From: Cyanophora paradoxa
Taxonomy: Eukaryota; Glaucocystophyceae; Cyanophorales; Cyanophoraceae
Assembly: GCA_004431415.1 (NCBI GenBank)
Contig: QPMI01000610.1
Coordinates: 186,001 to 250,000 of the forward strand
Direction of reading: 5' to 3'
DNA: 64,000 nucleotides
Part shown: piece by piece, positions 33,419-44,108 of the stretch
How the letters are laid out: the number at the start of each line of letters is the position of its first letter
How positions within the stretch are numbered: the stretch's first letter is position 1
Made by a program: the position numbers and the translations under genes
Notes under the pieces: model-generated
Told to the model about the DNA's origin: nothing
The model's input: only the letters and a program-made list of their open reading frames with translations
The model's database searches: none

Positions 33419-35656
33419 TCATTGATCATGAATCGGCCAGCGATCCCAGAACATGTTCTTGATCGCGCCGCTGGCCTCCGCGAACGCGGGCTCAAGCATC
33501 CCCCCATTCTTAAGTTCCACCCTCACCAAGACCTGCGGCGGAAGGCCCCGGAGAATCTGACGATCGCGAGCGGTCGGACGGGGGCTGCCGAAATCAAGCG
33601 GGGATCCGGAATTCGAAGGTACCTCGTAGGGGCGGGCGGAGGCGGGGCCCGGGCCCGGGCCCTCCAAAGAGCAGCAGACGACGAGGCGCTCGAGGGCGGG
33701 CAGTGCGACGACGGCCTCCGCTTCGGCCTCCGAGAGGGGGCGGTCGTCGAACGAGAGTTTCAGAGAGTAGAGCGCCCGGCGAGCCCCAGCGCTCCGGAGG
33801 AGGGCGACGACACCATCCAGCGCAGCGGGCGTGTCTGCAGCAACGTTAACGGTCATATGCCTGAGATCGGGCTATAGGCTATCGCTAGAGCAATATTAAT
33901 ATTTGTTAGTTATAGAGCCCTGGAATTGAATATATATCGGAAAGCTCAATTGCGAGGGCGAGGCTCACCGATATAAATGGTCAGCCGGAGCCGCTCCAGG
34001 TGGGGGAGGCCGGACAGTGCCTCTGCCAGGGCTCCGAGGCGGGGTGCAACTGGGGGGGCATCGGCGGAACCGCCAGAGATCCAGACCGAAAAATCCCGCA
34101 TGCTTGTAATCCGGCCAAGAGCCGAGACAAACGAGACATCGACACGATCAAAATCAAGCTGCAGATTCGAAGAGCGCGTTGGAGTATGCCAATCAACATG
34201 TGTGCACAGAGAATTTTTCATGTTAATTCCGCGAGGGCAGAAAATTATATATATCGTTTATAATTATACATATAATTGAAACGTATACGTAGCACACCCA
34301 CAGCGGCCTGAAAGTTTCCAGGTGCGGGAAGCGGGTCAGCGCCTGCAGCGCTGCAGCTGCATCGAAGATTAGAGTCTCAGGGTATGCGTCAGAGGTTGGT
34401 TTCGGAAATCCGCCTTGCCTGCAAGCGCATTCGCAGATAATTTAATACAAGAACACGCGTACGCGCACCTAATGAGCGAGGACTCATCAAGGAAAGTTAT
34501 GCTCTTGAGGCTCTTGCCCGCAGCGCCGCCCGCCAGCGCCACCAGTCCAGCAGTGACGTCGACATCGACTTCGTAGTAGCTCCACGCAATCACCAGCTGC
34601 TCCAGCTGTGCGAGGGTCGAGAGCGCCGCGAGCACTCCCGGGACGTAACAACAGTCTGCGGTGAGGCAAACGGAATGCAGGCGGGGACAGGAGGCCGCGA
34701 TAGCTGCCGCAACATCCGATCCAGCACCAATCGACTTGCAGAAGGAAAGGTTCAAATTCTGCAGCTTGCTGAATGGTGCGAGAGCGGTGCTCAGGTCGGA
34801 AGCCAGTGGCCACGGCACCAAATCCGATCTATCGGCATCTGAGCTGCTGTACTCGCAAGTGAGGCCGACGCTGAGGCTCTCCGGATCCAGAGCGCTGGCG
34901 GTTCCATCCGGCGGCCGCAGCGCCCGCAGCACCCCAAGCAGGTAGCTGCCGAGGAAACCTTTCTCGACATCACCCATCATGGTTTCGAAAGCTTCTCCCG
35001 CGCGTACTTCAACAATCACGTTCCGTGCACGCGGCTGCCTCGCGATCGCGATCGGGACGCCGACGTACGCGTCGGCGCCATGGCCATGGCCATGGCCAGC
35101 TGGAGCGCTAGCGCTCGCTATAGCGCTGCGGCTGTACGATTGCGAAATGCAAGAGAGGAGCTGGCATGCTGATGCGACTGTGCGCCTGTGACTGATCGTT
35201 GCCGCTCTATCGCTCTCAATTTCTGAAAGCTGCGGACTGATCGACACAGTGGCGTCGTTGCTGAGGCGAAGCTTTCGCTCCTCGAAAAGTAGGGATACGG
35301 CGCTGTACGTCCGGTCTCCTTTCCGCTTCCCCCCGCCTGCACCCAGATCGAAGTACGCCCACTCCGTGTCCTGAATTATCCGCCGCCACCGCCTGCGGCA
35401 CAGATTTTTGAATAGATGAGACTCGCGATCGAGCGCTCGCGATCGAGCTCGAGCGCTCGGACCTGCAAACACGACGCAGTGGCCAACTCTCCCGAAGCCC
35501 AAGCGCCTTGAAGACGTCGCCCATCACCACGTCAGGCAGCGCATGGAGCGACAACAGACCTGCGCATGCGGAAAAGAGCGAGTTTTGCGATAAGTGCGTG
35601 GCGAATTTCGCGATACGTGCGTGGCGAATTTCGCGAGAAGTGCGTGGCGTACCCAC
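33419..35656 (-). CDS. F-box / leucine-rich-repeat protein (F-box gene 3)
   Basis: The F-box is rebuilt by one intron (about 35463-35398): LHALPDVVMGDVFKALGLRE and SWPLRRVCR, joined to RWRRIIQDTEWAYFDLG. Downstream exons contain typical LRR spacing: LSTALAPFSKLQNLNLSFCK, CPRLHSVCLTADCCYVPG, LAQLEQLVIAWSYYEVDV, ALSGLPHLERLRLTIYIG and ALPALERLVVCCSLEG. This is an SCF substrate receptor of the FBXL type. The stop is at 33419-33421. The start is uncertain: ATG 35656 keeps one open frame but runs through a 23-bp triple repeat, and an upstream splice (acceptor CATGCGCAG at about 35560) is also possible. Introns here are longer and AT-richer, and codon use is less GC-skewed, than in the other genes of the window. 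Confidence 0.7.
35580..35649. repeat. 23-bp direct repeat, three copies
   Basis: Three head-to-tail units of the form GCGATAAGTGCGTGGCGAAT plus TTC; the third is partly diverged (GCGAGAAGTGCGTGGCGTAC). It overlaps the 5' end of F-box gene 3. Because 23 is not a multiple of three, it is more likely 5' leader than coding sequence. Confidence 0.8.
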
Positions 35657-36233
35657 GGCGGCCGCTTGCGGTTCTAGATCCTCATCGCGAGGTCGCTTCT
35701 CCGCGCGCGCTCGGGCTCGAGTTGTATAGTTCTGCGAATCAAAATATCGATGTCAATCTCATGATCACGGAAATATCGTGCGCCGGGCTGCGCAAATTCG
35801 CACCTTCCGGCTCTCAGCACGTCCCGACATCGTGAAAAAGAAGAGATTGTGGCTGCCGGCGTCGATCGACGTCGCACTGGATCGGAGTCGAAGGGATATA
35901 TATCAGAGAATTAAATAGAGAGAGTTTAAAAAGAATAGATCTAGAGAGAGAACAGCTAGAGAGAATAATTATATAACTGAATTGAGAGAGCTCGAGAGGT
36001 GTACGTGGGGGCTGCTAGCGCGGCTAGCACGGCCCAGCATGCGCAGGCCGGCGCCGGCAGAGCTGAATTTGAAGTGAGAGACTCCGGGAAATCCCCGAGC
36101 TCGCATGCAAGACGCGCTTGTGCTTGTCAAATGAAAGACATGAAAGAAACAAAATGGTATGATCATCGAATTGATATAAATGATCATGAGATGGGGTCGA
36201 GGGGAAAGGGAGAGAAAGTTGCCGGGCAGAGGG
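35657..36233. other. AT-rich intergenic region
   Basis: No gene seen. At 35900-36000 it contains GAGAGA-rich, AT-rich sequence (repeated AGAGAGA and TAGAGAGAA words), exceptional in this GC-rich window. It lies upstream of F-box gene 3 and downstream of the P-type ATPase. Confidence 0.45.
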
Positions 36234-39200
36234 CTAGCGCTGCATCGGGGGCTCGCGCGGGGCGGGGGCGGGGGCGGGGGCGGGGGCGGGGGCGGCGCAG
36301 ATGCGGGCGAAGGCGGCGCGGATGCGGAGGGCGTTGACGAGGACGGCGAGGGAGGAGAGGCTCATCGCCGCCGCCGCCGCCGGGGGCGCGAGCAGCACGC
36401 CGGCCCCCGGGAGCAGCGCGCCCGCCGCCAGCGGGATCCCCACCGCGTTGTACGCCAGCGCAAGCGCCAGGTTCCCCCGGATCTAATCGCTCAGCTCAGA
36501 TCTAGAAGGGCGGACTAGATCTAGATCTAGAGCGAGGGGCGGGCTGGGCCTGGATCGGGCGCACGGTGGCGAGGGTGGCGCGGGCGAGGAGGAGGGCCTG
36601 CGGGACGGCCTCCAGCTCGGGCCGCAGGAGCAGCACCTGCCCGTCCGAGCCGGAGGCAGGGGCCCGCAATTAGAGAGCAAGATCTCGAGCCGCCCGAAGA
36701 GATAGAGCCTGGGGCGAGAGGGGGGGGGGAAGCTCAAGGGGGGGGGGTACCTGGGAGGCGGCCGCCGCGAGGTCCGTCCCCGACCGCAGCGCCACCGCCA
36801 CGTCCGCCTGCGCGACGGGGGCTCAGGCGGGCGGCGCCGGCCGGGGTCGAGATCGCCCCGCCCCGCGCCGCGCCGCGCTGGCCTGGGCGAGGGCGGGCCC
36901 GTCGTTGACGCCGTCCCCCACGAACGCCACCGCCGCCCCGCCCGCCTGCGCGAGAGGCGAGCTCGAGCTCGGCGGAGAAGAAGGCCGGGCGAGGGCGGGG
37001 CCGGGCCGGGCGAGCCTGGAGGTCGCGGATGGCGGCGGCCTTGGCGGCGGGCTCGCCCCGCCCCGCACCTCCTCGGGGCGCAGGCCGACGCGGGCGCCCA
37101 GCGCGCGCGCCGCCGCCTCGCTGTCCCCGCTCAGCACCAGCAGGCGGAGGCCGGCCGCCCGCAGCCGGGCGAGGGCGGCGGCGGCGTCGGGGCGGGGCGG
37201 GTCGGAGAAGGCGAGCAGGCCCAGGGCCGCCCCGTCCGCCGCCACGAAGCAGACCGCCGAGCCGGCGGCCGCCGCCGCCCGCGCCGCCGCCTCGAGCGAC
37301 TCGTCCACCGGCACGCCCTCGGCCCGCAGCAGCTCGCGGCTCCCCACCTGCGCCCCCGATGAGGGAGCGGATCGGAGTCGAGGCGGGACAGGAGGCCATA
37401 GGCGCACGAGGACGCGCTGGGAGGCGCCGGTCGGCTCGTGCACGCGGGCAGCGACGCCGAGCCCCGCCGCCGCGCTCTCCGAGTCGGCGGCGAGGGGCGC
37501 CAGGCCGGCCGCCCGCGCTGCCTCCACCACCGCCCGGCCTGCCCGCCCCGGGCCTGAGCGCCGACTCCGCCCGCGCTCTGGAGAGGGGCGGGCACCGAGC
37601 GGGTGGAGGGAGGCGGCCTCGGTGGAGGCGGCGAGCTGCAGGAGGCGCCGGCGGTCGGCCCCCGGCGCGGGGAGGGCCTGGGTCAGCTCGGGGCGCCCCA
37701 GGGTGAGGGTCCCCGTCTTGTCGAAGACCACCATGCTCACGCCGGCCAGGCTCTCCAGCACTGCGTCCAAGGTCGAGGCGGGGCGGCGGGCGCAGCAGGA
37801 GAGGCGGCGGCACCGTCGCCGCCGCGGAAGATGATCTGCCGGCGGGCCGCCTCCGCCGTCGCGACGAGCAGCGCCGCCGGCGTTGCTGCCGGGTGTGAAG
37901 GTGAGAGGAGAGAGGCGAGGGGTGAGGCGAGCTGAAGTGGGCGGGGTCGGACCGAGGCCGAGGGCGCAGGGGCAGGCGACGACGAGCACGCCGGCCGCGA
38001 TCCGCAGCGCCGCCACCAGCGCTGCACACCCGCGTCGAAACTCGGGAGGGGCGGGGCCTGCCGGGGCGGCGCACGGTACGGCTCGAAGAAGGCGGGGGCG
38101 AGGGCGGGGCCGCGGGCGGCCCAGAAGGCGAAGGCGGCGGCGGCGACGGAGAGGACGGCCAGCGTGAAGGGGGCCACCACCCGGTCCGCCTGCGCGCGAG
38201 TGAGCCCTCGCCCGCCGGAGCCGGCGCCGGGGGCCGCACGAGGCGCTGGACGGCGGCCTTGCGGGCCTGCGCGGCGCGGACGAGGGCGACGAGCTGCGCG
38301 AGGGCGCTCCCCTCGGCCCGCGCCGTCGTGCGCACGACCAGCGGGCGCCGGAGGCGAGGAGGGCGGCGGGGGCGGAGACGGGGTCGCCGGGGCGCCTGGG
38401 GACGGGGAGCGGCTCGCCGGTGAGGTGGCTCTCGTCCAGCAGGCCCTCCCCGGCCTCCACCACCCCGTCCAGCGGCACCTGCCCCGCGTACGGCCCGCCC
38501 GCTCCCGTCAGCCCTGCCCCAGGCGCGCGCCCGTCTGAGATCGAGGCTCGCCTGCTCTCCCGGGAGCACTTTGATGAAGGCGCCCACGGGGACGCTCTGC
38601 GCCCCGACGACCGCCTGCCGCCACGCAAGAGGCTCAGCGGGCGGGGCGGGGCGGCGGGGGCGGGTGGCGGGCGGGCCTCGTCGGCGCCGGCGAAGCGGGA
38701 GGGGGCGCCGGGGCGGGGCCGGAGGAGGCGGGCGGTGCGGGGGACGACGGCGGAGAGGGCGTGGAAGGCGGCGGCGGCCTCGCGGCGGGCGCGGGCCTCG
38801 AGGGCGCGCCCCGCGAGCAGCACGGAGAGGAGCATGACGGGCTCGTGGAAGAAGTGCTGCTCCGGCACCCCCGCCGCCACCGCCGCCCCGCTGCGCACGC
38901 GGGCCGTGAGCCGAGTGAACGCTTGTCGTGGCACCTGAGAATCGCTCCAAGTTTCATTGGGAGGCGCCCATGAAAATCCAGTCACCTGCCGAGGAGGGCG
39001 GCGAGGACGCCCGAGGCGACGAGGGAGTCCATGGTGACGACGCCCCGCGCGAAGCCGGCGAGCCCGCCCAGCACGATCTCCCGCCCGTTCCACACCGCAC
39101 CCGCCGCCACCCCCGCCTGCGCCCCCGGCGAGCCTGAGCTGAGGCGAGGGAGCCTGGCCCGCCCCGCGGCCGAGGGCGGGTCCACCTGGAAGAGGGGCGA

Positions 39201-39770
39201 GTGGAGGGGCGCGAGGGCCTCGGCGGCGGTGCCGCCGAGCAGGTGGCCCGCGTGGGGCGCCCCCGCCAGCGCGAAGAGGGCGGCCGCCGCCGCGAGCTGG
39301 AGGAAGGAGGCGCCCCCCTCCTCGCCGCCGGGGGCCGCCTCCTCCCCGCCCTGCAGCACCCGGCAGCCGAACCCCAGGCGCTCCACCGCTGCGAGAGAGC
39401 ACAGGGTCGATCAGGAGAGCTGCGGAATTCGACTCCGAATCCGAACTCGAACCTCGGACGGCCTCCTCGGGGGTCGCGCCGCCGCCCGCTGCGACGGAGA
39501 CGGCAGCCTCCGACGTGGGGAGGCTCACCTGCGCGCGCGGCCGCGCCGTCAAACGGATGCGGCCTCGGGAGGCAGCCAGGTGCAGGGCCGGCGCAGCGCA
39601 GGGGTCACCGCGGCGCTCAGGACTCCCGGGAGGGCCAGGAGCTCCCGCTCCACTTTGGAAGAGCACCCGGCGCACCGCATGCCCTGTACGGCGAGCCGCC
39701 ACGTCTGCGAGGTCGCCGCCGGCTGCGGCGCGGCTGTCGATGCAGCCCCGCCGGCGCCGGCGCCAGTCAT
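36234..39770 (-). CDS. P1B-type heavy-metal (Cu+-like) transporting ATPase
   Basis: Pumps soft metals, most likely Cu+, across a membrane using ATP. In order: an N-terminal heavy-metal-binding domain with GMRCAGC; TM segments (FLQLAAAAALFALAGAPHAG, VTMDSLVASGVLAALLG, FFHEPVMLLSVLLAGRALE); actuator motif DESHLTGEPLPV; TM segments with VAPFTLAVLSVAAAAFAFW; the ion-site motif VLVVACPCALGLG followed across an intron by ATPAALLVATAEAARR; phosphorylation site VVFDKTGTLTLGRPEL; the HP motif (SLHPLG, where SEHPL is usual); GDSEAAARALG; hinge VAFVGDGVNDGPALAQAS; and last TM segments NLALALAYNAVGIPLAAGAL and MSLSSLAVLVNALRIRAAF. The CPC points to Cu+/Ag+. It ends in an Ala-Pro repeat encoded by a CCCCGC microsatellite (36250-36300). 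The start at 39770 is the first Met before the metal-binding domain; an organelle-targeting extension up to about 40150 cannot be excluded. Confidence 0.92.
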
Positions 39771-40569
39771 CCCGGCCGCGTCCGGGGCCTCCGATCGCGG
39801 CGAGCAGATTAGAAACCGTCGATTCGCAATCTTGTCGGCTGGTCGATTGCATCGCCTTATCTGTAGAGCCTCGCCGGCGCTCGGGCGCCGGATGGCGTCG
39901 TCCCGGCGTCGGCGTGCCACGTTCGCGCCGGGGACGGCTCTGCACACGCTCCGTGCACCGTCCCCGATCCACGCACGTAAAGCCGGCGCCCGCGCGTACG
40001 CGGACCTGCAGCGGAGCGCGCCGCCAACGAAGGCGCCTCCACCCGCCAGCGGCACCCCCGCCAGGAGGGCAGTGTTGCGGCGCATCCTCCTGCGTGCAGT
40101 CCGCGACCCTGCAGATAGCCGGCTGAGCAGGTTGCCTGGGTACGCGGTTTTCGATCGAAAACTCGGCCGAAGGTAAACTTTGACCGAATACTCACTACGA
40201 GTCACTAGAACACACCCTCCGCCGTTATGCCTCCTCAAGCGCCCGTGTCGGGCGCAGCCCGCCGCGGAGCACCGGCGCGGGACGCAGCTGGACGCACAGC
40301 CGCTAGCTACACCCCCCGGGAGTATCAAATCGCCCAAAGTCGCGCCGCCGCGATCGCGGGTGCGGGCCCCGCCGACGCTCCCGATGTTCGAATGACACGC
40401 TGCAGGCCGCGAGCGCGGCAGGCAGCATGCACGTGAGGCCTCGGCGGCGGTGATACGAGCGGTTAGCCTCGCGCTCACCTAGCCCGCGCGCGCTCATGTG
40501 CACGCTCGTACGCAGCGAGCCGCGTTTCGGCTGAAATCTCAGGGGAAGTCGGCGGCCGCGGGGGCGGCG
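39771..40569. promoter_or_regulatory. divergent intergenic region, P1B ATPase / NYN-dsRBD gene
   Basis: About 800 bp between opposed start codons. ORFs are open on both strands, so part may be an upstream exon of the ATPase. No core promoter element is obvious. Confidence 0.35.
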
Positions 40570-43500
40570 ATGGCGCTGCAGGCGGCCGGGCCGTTCGAGG
40601 GCTTCGAGGAGGAGGCGGCGGAGCCGGACGCGATCCTGCCGCTGCAGCGCATGCCGGGCGGGGCGCGGGAGCGGCTGGAGGAGCTCGTGCCGAACCTCCC
40701 GCGCGCCCGCGTGCTCGTCTTCATCGACCACGACAACTGCCAGAACGCGCTCCCCGCCCTCCTCGACGCCGGCTCCGCCCTGCAGGCCCGCCCGCGCGCC
40801 CGCCCCGCGCCCCGCCGCGCCCCCACTGACGACGCCCCGCTTGCAGCCTGGGAAGGCCTTCGTCCTAGCATTCCACGGGCCCGACGTGCCCACGCGCCGC
40901 CTCCTGCAGCAGGCGCGCCTCCCGTACCCCGGACCTCGGCGCCCGCCCGCATCCGCGCCCGGGCCCCGGCTGAACCCCCGGCGGCGCAGCTGAACAACAA
41001 GGGGTCGGTGCGGGAGGTGCAGTCGCGCACGGGGGGCAAGAACGCCGCCGACGTCGCGCTGACCTTCCACGCCGCCGGCCTCCACGTCCTCATGCCGTGC
41101 GCCCGATGCGGCGCCCCCGGCCGCCCCCGCCGCCCCCGCCCGCCCACCGCCCCCGCGCTTCGTGCGCAGGCCGGAGGCGGCGTTCCTGATCGTGTCGGGG
41201 GACAAGGCCTACGCCGAGCTCGCCCAGCAGCTCACCGCCGCCGGCCGCCGCGCCGACTGCCTCAACGCCCAGCAGGCCCGCCCCGCCCCGCCCCCCGCCG
41301 TCTCTTCTTCCTCCTCCTCTGATTGGCCCGGGCCTCCAGACGCACCTGGGGCGGTACCTGTACCCCTACCTGCGGGCGGTGGAGAAGGGGCTGCCGATGC
41401 TGGAGGGCCGCGCGGGGGGCCCCGAGGAGGAGGCCGCCAGCGGCGCCATCTTCCAGCGCGCCATGGACAAGGCGCGTGCCCCTTTCGAGAATTGGGGTAC
41501 CCCCGCTGATTCATCCCCCGTGCAGGTCCGGGAGCGGCTCGGGCGGGAGGCGCCCTCGCACAAGGACAAGCTCATCAACATGGCGCGCACGTACCCCTGG
41601 CCGGCCGCCCCCGCGGGCGCTCACCTTCTGCCCCGCAGATCAAGTTCACGCTGACGCGCGACGAGCGCATCGTCGTGCCCCCTCGCCTCGTCCTCCACGA
41701 GCTCGTCGAGGTACCCCTTCCCCCCCGGCCGGCCCCCCCCCCCCCCCTCCTCCCCCCCGGCTCACTCCCCTGGCACCGCGCAGAGCGGGGACGTGCGGTT
41801 CGGGGAGGACGAGTCGGCGGAGTACCTGAGGCCCTGGGCCCGCGGCTTCCCCCGCCCCCCCTCGCCCCCGTCCTCGCCCCCGCCCCTGCCCCTCGCCCGC
41901 ACCCACGAGGAGGAGCGCCCGATCGGCGCCGCCCCGGAGTCCTTCGGGAGGCGCCCGCAGCCCTTCTCGCCGTACGCCTCCTCCGCCTCCCCCGCCTCTG
42001 CCGCCCCGCGGCATCCCTACCCCGCCTCCCTCGCGTCATCCTCCTCCGCGCCCTCGTCCGCCCCGCCCCTCTCGGACCCCTCCGCCTCCTCCTCCTCCGC
42101 CGCCTCCGCCTCCGCGTTCTCGTCCGCGCCCTCCGGCCCCGCCCTCTTCATCGGCCGCGTGCGGATCGCGTCCCCGTCCCCGCCCCCGCCCCCGCCTCCG
42201 TATCCGCCCTCGGCGCCGCCGGAGCGGCCGGTGCCCACGGGAGTGGAGCTGGAGGCGATGGTGGACGCGGCGGCGGAGCGGCTGCGGTCGCTGCAGGCGG
42301 AGGGCCGGCTGCTGCCGCCGAAGCGGCGGGACAAGGCGGAGAACTTCGTGCAGAACGCGCTGGGGGCGCGGCTGCACGCGTACGCGCTGCGCCCCACCGT
42401 CGACGCCGTCGTCGGCGCCCTCGTCCGCCGCGGCCTCCTCTCCCTCGGGCCCGGGCCCGGCCCCTTCTCCTCCGCCTCCTCCTTGGAGCAGCACTCGAGC
42501 CCCGCCCCGTCCCCGGCGCCGGCGCCGGCGGCGAGGAAGGAGGCGCCGCCCGCCTCCGCCTCGGCGGCCGGCCTCTCGGAGGCGGTGGCTGCGGTGACGG
42601 GCCGCCTGCGCGCCCAGAGCGAGGAGGGCAAGCTCCTGCCCCCGCGCCGCCGCGATAAGGTCCGAGCGATTCGATCCGATCGGACCCGACCTGACGATCC
42701 GACGCGGGCTGACGGGGCGGCAGCTGGTGAACTTCGCGCTGAACGCGCTGGGGCAGGGCGAGGAGGCGCGGCCCTTCGCCGCTGCGGTGGTGGAGGAGAT
42801 GGCCCGCCGCGGCATCCTCCTCCTCGAGGGCCACGCCGTCTCCTACCCCCCCAACTCCCCCGTCCACCCCCCGCCCCTCCCCCTCCCCGCCCAGCCCCGG
42901 CCCCCCGCCCCGTCCCCCGCCCCGCCCTACGGCGGCGGCTTCTGCGCCCCTCCGCCGCCCTCCGCCGTGCCCCTCTGGAGGGACCAGCAGCCGGGCCCGG
43001 CGCCGCCCGCGCCCCTTCCCCCCTCCCACCCCACGTACCCCCCTTCCAAGCCGCCCTCCTACCCCGCGGCCTTTTTCCCGGAGGCCGCTTCCCGCCTGCT
43101 CGAGCCCCCGGCGTCCCCGGCGCCGCCCGCGGGCGCCCACGAGCCGCCCAAGTCCCAGCTCCCCACCGCCGCCGCCCAGTCCTACTACGTCCCCGTCCCC
43201 GTCGCCAGCGCCGCCGCCTCCACGTTCGGGGGCCTCGAGCCGCCTCCCCACAGCGGGCCCGTCGGCGGGCCGCCCGCTTGGTGCGCCGGCGCCCTCGCTG
43301 CGCCCGTCCCGCCCGTTCCGACGTGCCCGCGGGCGCAGGGCGGCGCCGAAGCAGGGGCCGACGCTCGGCGACTTCGCGAAGGGGCCAGGGCCAAAGGCGG
43401 CAGCGGGGGCGGGCGCGGGGGCCGCCGTGGACGAGAAGCACGCCAAGGCGGAGCTGCACGAGCAGCTGCAGAAGCGCGGCGCCAACCCGCCCTCCTACCG

Positions 43501-43899
43501 CCTCACCGCCGACGAGGGTGAGCCCGCGCGCGCGCCCCGCCTGTCCGATGCACCGCTTGCTGAGCGACAATGGCGCAGGTCCGCCCCACGCGCGCGTGTT
43601 CACCGTCGAGTGCTACATCGACGGGGCGGTGCGCCGCCGCGCCGCTTCTCCCGCTCCGCCCGAGTGAGCCCGAGCCTGACGCCGCGCAGCTGCGGGGAAT
43701 AGGGAAAGGCCCTTCGAAGAACCACGCAGAGCGGGCCGCCGCCGCCGACGCCCTCGCAAAGCTATCAGGCGGTGGTGGCGGTGGCGTCGGCGGCGCCGCC
43801 GTGCCGCTGCCGTACGGCTCGGAGAAGCTCGTCCCGAGGTCCCCGGCGGAGGGGCAGGATTTTCAGTCGGCGTACTCCATGCCCTTCTCGGCGCGGTAG
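40570..43899 (+). CDS. NYN (PIN-like) nuclease-domain protein with duplicated module and C-terminal dsRNA-binding domain
   Basis: The N-terminal part has the acidic motifs of the NYN/PIN-like fold in order: VLVFIDHDNCQNALPALLDA, then FVLAFHGPDVPTRRLLQQA, then GGKNAADVALTFHAAGLHVL, then AFLIVSGDKAYAELAQQL. These give three or four Asp able to hold a metal, so an endoribonuclease is plausible. The middle has KDKLINMARTYP and IKFTLTRDERIVVPPRLVLH. Two related modules follow: A (about 42238-42445) with EGRLLPPKRRDK, NALG, VVGALVRRGLLSL; B (about 42565-42840) with EGKLLPPRRRDK, NALG, VVEEMARRGILLL. After a Pro-rich linker comes a dsRBD (about 43425-43790): KAELHEQLQKRGANPPSYRL, VFTVECYIDGAV and GKGPSKNHAERAAAADALAK, where SKNHAERAAA is the RNA-backbone-contacting helix. 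The ATG at 40570 fits best; an in-frame ATG at 40498 exists. Biological role unknown. Confidence 0.75.
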
Positions 43900-43969
43900 C
43901 CGCGCCCAAGCGGGCCCCGCGGGGCACGCACCCGTCGCGTCCCCCACGGTCCTCATCGAGAAAGGCGAC

Positions 43970-44026
43970 GATTTGCATAATTTTGACCGAGGCGGATTTA
44001 TTCCCTCGGTCAAAATTATGCGAATC
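43970..44026. repeat. perfect stem-loop 1, just past the NYN-dsRBD stop codon
   Basis: Left arm 43970-43991 and right arm 44005-44026 are inverted copies containing GCATAATTTTGACCGAG and CTCGGTCAAAATTATGC (17 bp perfect; 22 bp with one mismatch). The loop is 13 nt. The AT-rich arms stand out in a GC-rich region. Confidence 0.92.
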
Positions 44027-44053
44027 GGGCCGCCAACTCGCTCGGCTTCTTCG

Positions 44054-44108
44054 ACTAACAAGTACAAATCGAAAATGGCGCCTCCATTTTGGATTTGTAC
44101 TTGTTAGT
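44054..44108. repeat. perfect stem-loop 2, next to stem-loop 1
   Basis: Outer arms ACTAACAAGTACAAATC (44054-44070) and GATTTGTACTTGTTAGT (44092-44108) pair over 17 bp. After one G-G mismatch the inner arms AAAATGG and CCATTTT pair over 7 bp around a 5-nt loop. The result is a hairpin of about 55 nt, 28 bp downstream of stem-loop 1. Confidence 0.93.

Noticed and set aside
36734-38950. Single 738-codon ORF read as one protein
   Set aside because: It runs across introns of the P-type ATPase in mixed frames; only fragments in the correct frame carry ATPase motifs.
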